Shown one piece after another: positions 15,761 through 23,052 of a stretch of 45,096 nt of DNA. The translations under genes and the position numbers were made by a program. The DNA comes from an uncultured Lachnoclostridium sp. (GTDB lineage Bacteria > Bacillota > Clostridia > Lachnospirales > Lachnospiraceae): positions 1 to 45,096 of the forward strand of contig CAJMFH010000020.1 in assembly GCA_905212635.1 (NCBI GenBank). Direction: 5' to 3'. The first letter of the stretch is position 1. The number at the start of each line of letters is the position of its first letter. Below the pieces are notes generated by a model. That model was not told the origin of the DNA. It saw only the letters and a program-made list of their open reading frames with translations, and did no database searches.

Positions 15761-17536
15761 ATGACAGACGAAATTTTAAGTGTAATAAGTGACCAGGTAT
15801 TTGGCGTCTGGTTTTTGATCGGAGCCGCCCTTGTATTCTGGATGCAGGCCGGATTTGCAATGGTTGAGGCAGGTTTTACCAGAGCAAAAAATACAGGTAA
15901 TATTATTATGAAAAACCTGATGGATTTTTGTATTGGAACAGTAGTATTTATTTTACTGGGATTTGGATTGTTTCTTGGTGATGACATCGGTGGAATCATC
16001 GGAAAACCAAATTTCGCAATTTTTACCGATTATGCAAATTTTGACTGGTCGGCTTTCGTATTTAACTTAGTATTTTGTGCGACGACAGCGACCATCGTTT
16101 CCGGAGCAATGGCAGAGAGAACCAAGTTCCTTTCCTATTGTATCTACTCCGCAGTAATCTCCGCAGTGATCTATCCAATCGAAGCTCACTGGACATGGGG
16201 TGGCGGCTGGTTAGCACAGATGGGATTCCATGATTTTGCCGGTTCCAACTGTATTCATATGGTTGGTGGTATCTCGGCATTGATCGGAGCTTATCTCCTT
16301 GGGCCTCGTATCGGTAAGTTTAAGAAGAAAAAAGACGGAAGCATCAAAGTTGGTGCATTTCCGGGACATAATATCGCACTTGGTGCCCTCGGTGTATTTA
16401 TCTTATGGCTTGGCTGGTATGGATTCAACGGTGCCGCTGCAACGACCGTATCACAGTTGGGAGCGATCTTTGTAACAACGACCATCGCACCGGCAGTAGC
16501 CACGGTAGTATGTATGATCTTTACCTGGGTAAAATATGGCAAACCGGATGTTTCCATGTGTCTGAATGCATCCCTTGCCGGCCTGGTAGCAATCACAGCA
16601 CCTTGTGATGTAACGGATGCTTTTGGAGCAATTGTTGTCGGAGCGGTTTCCGGTGTACTTGTTGTATTCGGTGTATGGCTTCTTGACTACAAATTACGTA
16701 TTGATGACCCGGTTGGAGCTGTGGCAGTACATATGATGAATGGTATCTGGGGTACTCTCGCAGTTGGTTTGGTAGCTACCGATACAGCACCAACGTATTC
16801 TTTGGCAGGAGCCAATGGTGAGAAACTTCTCGGTTTGTTCTATGGCGGCGGATTTAAACTTCTCGGTATTCAGCTTACCGGTATGCTTTGTACCGCATTG
16901 TGGACAGCTATTACCATTACGATTACATTCCTTGTGATCAAGAAAGCAGTTGGTCTTCGTGTTAGTGCAGAAGAGGAAATTGCAGGACTCGATGCAACAG
17001 AACACGGTTTGGAATCCGCTTATTCCGGATTTGTTATCTCGGATAGCGTAAATACAATTGGTGACAGCGCATTGGCAGCAATTGCAGCATCCGCACCGGA
17101 ACCGGAAGAAAAGAAAGTTCCTATGGACGATGCCGTACCGGTACAGGTTCGCGAGCCAAAAGAGACATTGGCATCCGATGTCAAATTGTCCAAAGTTACC
17201 ATTATTTGTAAACAGAATAAGTTTGAGGATCTGAATACCTCTCTCAATGAGATTGGTGTCAAAGGTCTGACGGTGACACAGGTACTTGGATGTGGTACAC
17301 AGAAAGGAAAAGCAGAATATTACCGTGGTGTACCGGTTGAATTCTCCCTGCTTCCTAAGATCAAAGTGGAAGTTGTGGTAAGTGCCGTGCCAGTGAAAGC
17401 GGTTATTGATGCAGCAAAACAGGCATTGTATACCGGACATATCGGAGATGGTAAGATCTTTGTATATGATGTTGAGGATGTTGTCAAAGTCAGAACGGGT
17501 GAAACCGGATTTGATGCTTTGCAGGATGACAAATAG
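15761..17536 (+). CDS. amt: Ammonium transporter fused to a C-terminal P-II regulatory domain
   Basis: The 591-residue protein has an Amt/MEP/Rh channel (about residues 1-420), with the pore histidines H166 (CIHMVGG) and H324 (AVHMMNG) and the segment GHNIALGALG. A linker rich in Ala, Glu and Pro follows, and then a complete P-II (GlnB/GlnK) domain at about 475-585. The P-II T-loop GKAEYYRGVPVEF includes Y521, equivalent to the uridylylated tyrosine of GlnB. P-II normally plugs the channel as a separate trimer. Here regulator and channel are one chain, so gating would be intramolecular and the domain would sit permanently at the membrane. AAGGAGG precedes the ATG. Expression is probably set by the leader terminator at 15618-15658. 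Confidence 0.95.
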   Translation: MTDEILSVISDQVFGVWFLIGAALVFWMQAGFAMVEAGFTRAKNTGNIIMKNLMDFCIGTVVFILLGFGLFLGDDIGGIIGKPNFAIFTDYANFDWSAFVFNLVFCATTATIVSGAMAERTKFLSYCIYSAVISAVIYPIEAHWTWGGGWLAQMGFHDFAGSNCIHMVGGISALIGAYLLGPRIGKFKKKKDGSIKVGAFPGHNIALGALGVFILWLGWYGFNGAAATTVSQLGAIFVTTTIAPAVATVVCMIFTWVKYGKPDVSMCLNASLAGLVAITAPCDVTDAFGAIVVGAVSGVLVVFGVWLLDYKLRIDDPVGAVAVHMMNGIWGTLAVGLVATDTAPTYSLAGANGEKLLGLFYGGGFKLLGIQLTGMLCTALWTAITITITFLVIKKAVGLRVSAEEEIAGLDATEHGLESAYSGFVISDSVNTIGDSALAAIAASAPEPEEKKVPMDDAVPVQVREPKETLASDVKLSKVTIICKQNKFEDLNTSLNEIGVKGLTVTQVLGCGTQKGKAEYYRGVPVEFSLLPKIKVEVVVSAVPVKAVIDAAKQALYTGHIGDGKIFVYDVEDVVKVRTGETGFDALQDDK

Positions 17537-17570
17537 AATGAAAAATGTATTATCATAAGTTCGCAAAATA

Positions 17571-17617
17571 AAAAAGAATGGTTTCCTTATCACTTGGATA
17601 AGGAAACCATTCTTTTT
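17571..17617. terminator. Bidirectional intrinsic terminator between amt and the beta-helix gene
   Basis: A perfect 21-base stem (17571-17591 with 17597-17617) and a 5-base loop has a run of A at its 5' edge and T at its 3' edge. It therefore reads as a terminator on both strands. It separates the convergent amt gene and the minus-strand beta-helix gene. Confidence 0.93.
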
Positions 17618-17640
17618 GGTGTGCGCCAAGCGCTGCACAT

Positions 17641-18876
17641 TTATTCGTTTATTTCATATTTATCGTAATGTTTCTCGCTTCTTGCGATGTAGAGTGTGTT
17701 CTTGTGATTGATCGCAAAATAGCGGAGGATGCAGTTGTCACCCAGAGTATTATTTTTCATGCTCTCAATGCTTGCCGCGGAGATGCTGTTGTAAGTTGCT
17801 GCATATCTGGCAGCAATGTCACCAGATCCCTCTTTATGACCCTTGGCGTAAAATGGCATATAAACACCATCGATATTATTTTCTGAGATGATTGGATCAA
17901 CCACACCGCCACGCATATAAATGGCAAATTTTTCTTTTTGAATGTCGGTTGTGTTCCATCCCTTTACATTATCAATCGTATTTCCTTTGATAACAGCGTT
18001 TTTCCAGTTTAACATCATGATCGGACTCTGGTCAGAATTTTTAAAAGTACAGCCAAGAACCTTTACGTTTGTATGATATTTATTCGGGGAAAAACGATGG
18101 GTATCAATGCCGCGGTAAAGGTTATAAAAACCACAGTTCTGAATGGTAACGTTGAGAACCGGTGTCTTGTCAAATTTGGAATATTGTCCATTGAATCCAT
18201 CTGTTACTTTATCCGGAGTGTCGAGGTTAATCGCACATCGTTCTCCGTTCAGATTGTTTTTAAACGTACAATTCTGAATGGTAACATTTTTTGAACCGAC
18301 CGCTTCGATAAAATGTCCGTCACGCAGATTGGTAAAGGTAATGTTGTCGATCAGGACGTTGGAACAGTGCGGTATACGGATCACTTCGCTCTTGTTACAA
18401 CCGCTGAGATTCATAACAACGGTTCCCTCGCCGACGATCTGGATATTTTTTTCGCCATTGTATTTGCCAACGATATTTTTCTTGTTAATACGGGAACTGC
18501 GAACACATTCAAACATAACATGGCTGGCTTTCAGCTTCTTTGTATGGGTGCTGCCAAGCTTATTCATGACAACGCCATCTTTCAGTACAATTTTTACATT
18601 AGATGGAATTAACAATGCATTGCTGATGTTATACGTACCTTTTTGGATTGTCAGTGTTCCGCCGCCTTTTTTTGACATCTCATCAAGGTAAGAGCGGATC
18701 GTGAGGTAATGTTTGGTATACTTATTGTATACCGGGTTTTTGACATACTTGTTTTTGTAAGGTTTACTGGATGTGCTTACCGTAAAATTCTTTTTTGCCT
18801 GTGCCGGTGCGGACACCGTCAGGGCAAACGCAGAAAATAGAAGCAGAAGTCCCAGTAGTTTTGTGAAATGTTTCAT
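17641..18876 (-). CDS. Secreted right-handed parallel beta-helix protein (pectate-lyase-like fold)
   Basis: The 411-residue protein has a Sec signal peptide (charged MKHFTK, hydrophobic core, probable cleavage after APAQA near residue 27). A region YLDEMSKKGGGTLTIQKGTYNIS follows, typical of pectate-lyase and GH28-like beta-helix proteins. Repeating turns such as NVTIQNCTFKN and VTIQNCGFYN form the helix rungs. No catalytic residues of a specific lyase or hydrolase family could be assigned. It may bind or cleave polysaccharide outside the cell. AAAGGAGG lies ahead of the ATG. It starts 20 bases after the prfC stop and could be co-transcribed with prfC. Confidence 0.82.
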   Translation of the reverse strand: MKHFTKLLGLLLLFSAFALTVSAPAQAKKNFTVSTSSKPYKNKYVKNPVYNKYTKHYLTIRSYLDEMSKKGGGTLTIQKGTYNISNALLIPSNVKIVLKDGVVMNKLGSTHTKKLKASHVMFECVRSSRINKKNIVGKYNGEKNIQIVGEGTVVMNLSGCNKSEVIRIPHCSNVLIDNITFTNLRDGHFIEAVGSKNVTIQNCTFKNNLNGERCAINLDTPDKVTDGFNGQYSKFDKTPVLNVTIQNCGFYNLYRGIDTHRFSPNKYHTNVKVLGCTFKNSDQSPIMMLNWKNAVIKGNTIDNVKGWNTTDIQKEKFAIYMRGGVVDPIISENNIDGVYMPFYAKGHKEGSGDIAARYAATYNSISAASIESMKNNTLGDNCILRYFAINHKNTLYIARSEKHYDKYEINE

Positions 18877-18896
18877 GATAATAAATCCTCCTTTAG

Positions 18897-20492
18897 TTAT
18901 TCATTATTCTGGCTTACTTCGCTTAAGACCAGTCCCTCATTCCGGTCTAACACAGTCTGAATGCTCCAAGGGTGGGTAAAGAGCAGAAGTGGCCGTTCTT
19001 TAAAGTCTTTGACACGCTTGGCATCCGAAGTAAGTGACAGACTGTTTACATCAATATCTTCGTTTTCAATCCAGCGGACATGTTCGTAAGGAAGCTGGTC
19101 CATGCGGATCTCAACATTGTATTCGTTTTGCAGGCGGTATTGCAGCACCTCAAACTGAAGGGCGCCGACTACGCCGACGATGATCTCTTCCATACCGGTA
19201 TTAAATTCCTGGAAGATCTGGATGGCACCTTCCAGTGCAATCTGTGTAATCCCTTTCATAAACTGCTTACGTTTCATTGTATCTACCTGACGCACACGCG
19301 CGAAATGTTCCGGTGCAAAGGTTGGGATACCGGCAAAACGGATCGGTTTTTTGGATTTGCATAATGTATCTCCGATGGAAAAAATACCCGGGTCGAAAAT
19401 ACCGATGATGTCACCGGCATATGCTTCCTCAACATGCTTGCGCTCCTGTGCCATCATCTGCTGTGGCTGGGAAAGACGGATCTTTTTGCCTCCCTGTACA
19501 TGTGTGACTTCCATACCAGCTGTAAATTTGCCGGAGCAGATACGCATAAATGCGATACGGTCGCGGTGTGCTTTATTCATGTTTGCCTGAATCTTAAAGA
19601 CAAAGGCAGAAAAATCTTCTGAAAATGGATCAATGATTTCGTCTCCGGACATACGAGGAAGAGGAGAGGTAGTCATTTCCAGAAAATGCTGTAAAAAGGT
19701 TTCTACACCAAAATTTGTCAGGGCAGAACCGAAGAAGACAGGAGAAAGTTTTCCGGCACGTACTTTTTCCAGATCAAATTCGTCACTTGCGCCGTCCAGC
19801 AATTCAATTTCATCCACCAGAATATCATGATATTCCTTTGTGATCAGGTCATCCAGTCCGCTGTCGCCTAATTTGGCTTCGATGGATTCGATCTTATGTC
19901 CGTTGTCGGAAGGAAGAAAGCGGGAGATGGTTTTGGTGTTCCGGTCATAAACTCCCTTGAAATTCTTTCCGGAACCAATCGGCCAGTTGATTGGACAAGT
20001 GCGGATTCCCAGCACATTTTCAATTTCATCAATCAGTTCGAAAGGATCTTTTGCTTCGCGGTCCATTTTATTAACAAAGGTAAAAATAGGAATCCCACGC
20101 ATGACGCAGACTTTAAACAGTTTGATCGTCTGTGCCTCGACACCTTTGGAACCATCAATTACCATAACGGCAGAATCGGCAGCCATTAAAGTACGGTACG
20201 TATCTTCGGAGAAGTCCTGATGTCCCGGGGTATCCAGAATGTTGATGCAAAATCCATCATAATTAAACTGCAATACAGAGGAAGTGACGGAAATTCCTCT
20301 TTCTTTTTCAATCTCCATCCAGTCGGAGACAGCATGTTTGGCGGCTTTCCGACCTTTTACGGAACCGGCAAGGTTGATCGCCCCTCCATATAATAAGAAC
20401 TTTTCGGTCAAAGTTGTTTTTCCGGCATCCGGGTGAGAGATGATAGCAAAGGTGCGCCGTTTTTCGATTTCCTGTTTCAAATTGTTACTCAT
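18897..20492 (-). CDS. prfC: Peptide chain release factor 3
   Basis: The 531-residue translational GTPase recycles RF1 and RF2 from the ribosome after termination. GTPase motifs are intact: SHPDAGKTTLTE (residues 19-30), DTPGHQDF for switch II, and NKMDRE for base recognition. Domain II and the RF3-specific C-terminal domain complete a normal-length protein. The ATG has GGAG 8-9 bases upstream. tRNA-Gln lies 98 bases upstream on the same strand with a terminator between them, and the beta-helix gene lies 20 bases downstream. Confidence 0.96.
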   Translation of the reverse strand: MSNNLKQEIEKRRTFAIISHPDAGKTTLTEKFLLYGGAINLAGSVKGRKAAKHAVSDWMEIEKERGISVTSSVLQFNYDGFCINILDTPGHQDFSEDTYRTLMAADSAVMVIDGSKGVEAQTIKLFKVCVMRGIPIFTFVNKMDREAKDPFELIDEIENVLGIRTCPINWPIGSGKNFKGVYDRNTKTISRFLPSDNGHKIESIEAKLGDSGLDDLITKEYHDILVDEIELLDGASDEFDLEKVRAGKLSPVFFGSALTNFGVETFLQHFLEMTTSPLPRMSGDEIIDPFSEDFSAFVFKIQANMNKAHRDRIAFMRICSGKFTAGMEVTHVQGGKKIRLSQPQQMMAQERKHVEEAYAGDIIGIFDPGIFSIGDTLCKSKKPIRFAGIPTFAPEHFARVRQVDTMKRKQFMKGITQIALEGAIQIFQEFNTGMEEIIVGVVGALQFEVLQYRLQNEYNVEIRMDQLPYEHVRWIENEDIDVNSLSLTSDAKRVKDFKERPLLLFTHPWSIQTVLDRNEGLVLSEVSQNNE

Positions 20493-20527
20493 AAGTCAAA
20501 CTCCATTCTTCTTTATAAAAAACAAGT

Positions 20528-20540
20528 CCTGAATCGTTAC
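20528..20540. repeat. Solitary end of the palindromic repeat family
   Basis: CCTGAATCGTTAC is the exact reverse complement of the left end of the repeat at 10405-10417 and differs by one base from the ends at 40784-40879. No core sequence or second end is nearby. It lies between the tRNA-Gln terminator and prfC. At 13 bases a relic is likely but not proven. Confidence 0.5.
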
Positions 20541-20542
20541 TA

Positions 20543-20584
20543 AAAGAAAAAGCTCTGAACAACTACTGCCATTCAAAGCTTTTC
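20543..20584 (-). terminator. Intrinsic terminator after tRNA-Gln
   Basis: Read on the minus strand, AAAAGCTTTGAA pairs with TTCAGAGCTTTTT and a T-rich run follows. It lies 7 bases beyond the tRNA 3' end and separates the tRNA from prfC. Confidence 0.8.
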
Positions 20585-20590
20585 TCGTAA

Positions 20591-20662
20591 CTGGGCTACA
20601 AGGATTCGAACCTTGAAATGCTGGAGTCAGAGTCCAGTGCCTTACCGTTTGGCGATAGCCCA
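20591..20662 (-). tRNA. tRNA-Gln (anticodon CTG)
   Basis: The 72-base cloverleaf has acceptor stem TGGGCTA/TAGCCCA and D arm CGCCAAACGGTAAGGC. Its anticodon arm CTGGA-CTCTGAC-TCCAG carries anticodon CTG, and the T arm is CAAGG-TTCGAAT-CCTTG. U1-A72 and discriminator G73 are the known GlnRS-type identity features of tRNA-Gln. CCA is not encoded. It reads CAG codons. Confidence 0.95.
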
Positions 20663-20681
20663 ATGTCAACCGACAAGTGAT

Positions 20682-20710
20682 ATTATACAACAACAAAATT
20701 TAAAATGCAA
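20682..20710 (-). promoter_or_regulatory. Promoter of tRNA-Gln
   Basis: On the minus strand, TTGCAT (20710-20705) and TATAAT (20687-20682) are separated by 17 bases. This gives a start about 12 bases before the tRNA 5' end. Confidence 0.75.
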
Positions 20711-20767
20711 GTCTTTTTTTCAAAAAAATCAAAAAAATTTTATTTCCTATTAAAGAGCGAAATTCTC

Positions 20768-20796
20768 TTGACAAGTTCTCAAAATTTGTATACAAT
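20768..20796 (+). promoter_or_regulatory. Consensus promoter of guaB
   Basis: Perfect TTGACA (20768-20773) and TACAAT (20791-20796) are separated by 17 bases. The predicted start is near 20803, with a 42-base A-rich leader containing AAAGGAGAG. No purine riboswitch is visible. Confidence 0.85.
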
Positions 20797-20844
20797 TTTA
20801 TAAATATACAAAAAAGATTAATAAGAAAAGGAGAGACGAAAAAA

Positions 20845-22296
20845 ATGGGTAAGATTATTGGTGAAGGCATTACATTTGACGACGTTTTATTGGTTCCGGC
20901 GTATTCGGAAGTCATTCCTAACCAGGTAGAGTTAAAAACTCATTTGACAAAAAAGATTGAATTGAACATTCCTATGATGAGTGCAGGAATGGATACGGTT
21001 ACGGAACACCGCATGGCGATCGCGATGGCGCGTCAGGGTGGTATTGGTATTATCCACAAAAATATGACAATTGAGCAGCAGGCAGAAGAGGTTGATAAAG
21101 TAAAACGTTCTGAGAATGGAGTTATTACAGATCCATTTTATTTGTCTCCGGAGCATACATTGGAAGATGCCAATAACTTAATGGCAAAATTCCGCATTTC
21201 CGGTGTACCGATCACAGAGGGAAGAAAACTGGTCGGTATTATTACAAACCGTGATCTTAAGTTTGAGACGGATTTTTCGAAAAAAATCAAAGAGAGCATG
21301 ACCTCTGAAGGGCTTGTTACAGCAAAAGAAGGAATTACATTGGAGGAGGCAAAGAAAATTCTTGCCAAAGCACGTAAGGAAAAACTTCCGATTGTAGATG
21401 ATGAAGGAAATCTGAGTGGATTGATTACAATTAAAGATATTGAAAAACAGATTAAATATCCAAATTCCGCAAAAGATGCACAGGGAAGACTTCTATGTGG
21501 TGCAGGTGTTGGTGTTACGGCAAACATTCTTGACCGTGTGGATGCTTTGGTAAAGGCAAAAGTCGATGTTATTGTTATTGATACGGCGCATGGTCATTCA
21601 GCAAACGTTCTTCGTGTTGTGAAGATGGTACGTGAGGCATATCCGGATCTTGGCATTATCGCAGGTAATGTAGCGACAGGCGAAGCGACAAAGGCATTGA
21701 TCGAAGCTGGTGTGGACGCTGTTAAAGTAGGTATCGGACCGGGATCTATCTGTACGACACGTGTTGTAGCCGGTATCGGTGTTCCTCAGGTGACAGCAAT
21801 CATGGATTGTTATGAAGCAGCAAAACCATATGGTATTCCAATTATTGCAGATGGTGGTATTAAGTACTCCGGTGATATGACAAAAGCCATCGCCGCAGGA
21901 GCAAATGTCTGCATGATGGGAAGTATCTTTGCAGGATGCGATGAGAGTCCGGGAACGTTCGAATTGTTCCAGGGAAGAAAATATAAGGTTTACCGTGGTA
22001 TGGGATCCATCGCTGCGATGGAAAACGGAAGTAAAGACCGTTATTTCCAGCAGGATGCGAAAAAACTTGTTCCGGAAGGGGTAGAGGGACGAGTTGCTTA
22101 CAAAGGAACCGTAGAAGATACGGTATTCCAGCTGATCGGTGGTATCCGTTCCGGTATGGGATATTGTGGAGCGAAGACGATCGAAGATCTGAAAGAGAGC
22201 GGAAGATTTGTTAAGATTTCGGCAGCATCTTTGAAAGAAAGCCATCCACATGATATTCATATCACAAAAGAGGCACCAAACTACAGTGTCGAATAA
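20845..22296 (+). CDS. guaB: Inosine-5'-monophosphate dehydrogenase
   Basis: The 483-residue enzyme oxidises IMP to XMP with NAD, the committed step toward GMP. The catalytic loop GPGSICTTR carries C303. Two CBS domains (about residues 93-205) are inserted into the TIM barrel. The flap region includes YRGMGSIAAM and the dinucleotide-proximal loop IIADGGIKYSGD. Length and motifs are normal. AAAGGAGAG precedes the ATG. guaA is not adjacent. An amidase gene overlaps the 3' end. Confidence 0.97.
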   Translation: MGKIIGEGITFDDVLLVPAYSEVIPNQVELKTHLTKKIELNIPMMSAGMDTVTEHRMAIAMARQGGIGIIHKNMTIEQQAEEVDKVKRSENGVITDPFYLSPEHTLEDANNLMAKFRISGVPITEGRKLVGIITNRDLKFETDFSKKIKESMTSEGLVTAKEGITLEEAKKILAKARKEKLPIVDDEGNLSGLITIKDIEKQIKYPNSAKDAQGRLLCGAGVGVTANILDRVDALVKAKVDVIVIDTAHGHSANVLRVVKMVREAYPDLGIIAGNVATGEATKALIEAGVDAVKVGIGPGSICTTRVVAGIGVPQVTAIMDCYEAAKPYGIPIIADGGIKYSGDMTKAIAAGANVCMMGSIFAGCDESPGTFELFQGRKYKVYRGMGSIAAMENGSKDRYFQQDAKKLVPEGVEGRVAYKGTVEDTVFQLIGGIRSGMGYCGAKTIEDLKESGRFVKISAASLKESHPHDIHITKEAPNYSVE

Positions 22297-22972
22297 AAGA
22301 ATATACCGGCGCAGAAAACGGCGTCGTATGAGTAAAAGAGGGCGCTATGCTGCGGTTGTTGGTATAGCAGCCCTTGTTCTTTTTGCCACGCTGCTTACCG
22401 TCTTTGGAATCCGCAGGCAGAAGGAAGAGCAGCAGAAGGCAAAGACATACCCGGATATTAGCTTTGATGTCCGTTTTTTAGATCCCAATCCCTATTCCAG
22501 ACCCCAGCTGGCGTTAAAGAAAGTCCATGCCATCGTTGTACACTATACGGCAAATCCCGGGGTGGATGCGGTAGCAAACCGCAATTATTTTAACAACCTG
22601 CCAAAGGCAAATGAAAAGAAACAAAAGAAAACGTATGCGAGCAGTCATTTTGTCATTGGTCTGGATGGTACGGTTGTGCAGTGTATCCCTCTGGAAGAGA
22701 TGGCATATGCCTCGAACGACAGAAATTCCGATACGGTTTCGATTGAGTGCTGCCATAAGAAGGAAAATGGAAAATTTACCGCGCAGACACAGGCAGCCCT
22801 CATACAATTGTGTACCTATCTTTGCATCAAATTTGATCTGACGGAAGATGATCTTATACGGCATTATGATGTGACGGGAAAGATCTGCCCCAAATATTTT
22901 GTTGAGCATCCGGAAGCATGGGAAACGTTTAAAAAGGATGTCGGCATGGAATTGAAAAAATACCGTAAATAA
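22286..22972 (+). CDS. Membrane-anchored N-acetylmuramoyl-L-alanine amidase (Amidase_2 family)
   Basis: The protein begins with a very basic stretch, then a signal anchor (AAVVGIAALVLFATLLTVFG), and then an Amidase_2/PGRP-like domain. Candidate zinc ligands are the histidine in IVVHYTANP, the histidine in IRHYDVTGK, and the cysteine in GKICPKYF. IECCH carries a conserved glutamate. It should cleave the MurNAc-L-Ala bond of peptidoglycan outside the cell. The start is uncertain. The GTG at 22286 (228 residues, overlapping guaB by 11 bases) is chosen for its distant AAAAGAGG. The ATG at 22328 keeps the anchor, and the ATG at 22250 has no ribosome site. Confidence 0.82.
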   Translation: MSNKRIYRRRKRRRMSKRGRYAAVVGIAALVLFATLLTVFGIRRQKEEQQKAKTYPDISFDVRFLDPNPYSRPQLALKKVHAIVVHYTANPGVDAVANRNYFNNLPKANEKKQKKTYASSHFVIGLDGTVVQCIPLEEMAYASNDRNSDTVSIECCHKKENGKFTAQTQAALIQLCTYLCIKFDLTEDDLIRHYDVTGKICPKYFVEHPEAWETFKKDVGMELKKYRK

Positions 22973-23015
22973 AAATGCATCTATGGTAAAAAGATTACCA
23001 GAGATGCATTTTTTA
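22972..23015. terminator. Intrinsic terminator after the amidase gene
   Basis: AAAATGCATCT and TGGTAA (22972-22989) pair with TTACCA and AGATGCATTTT (22995-23012), with one internal mismatch, and a T-rich run follows. The A-rich 5' side would also serve the convergent chemoreceptor gene on the minus strand. Confidence 0.88.
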
Positions 23016-23019
23016 TTTA

Positions 23020-23052
23020 TTGATTTCCATACATTAGATCCTGAATAGTTAC
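23020..23052. repeat. Right half of the palindromic repeat
   Basis: These 33 bases match the right arm and end of the complete copy at 40847-40879 with a single mismatch, including the end CCTGAATAGTTAC. The core and left arm are missing. It lies between the amidase terminator and the chemoreceptor stop codon, which it touches by one base. Confidence 0.85.
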
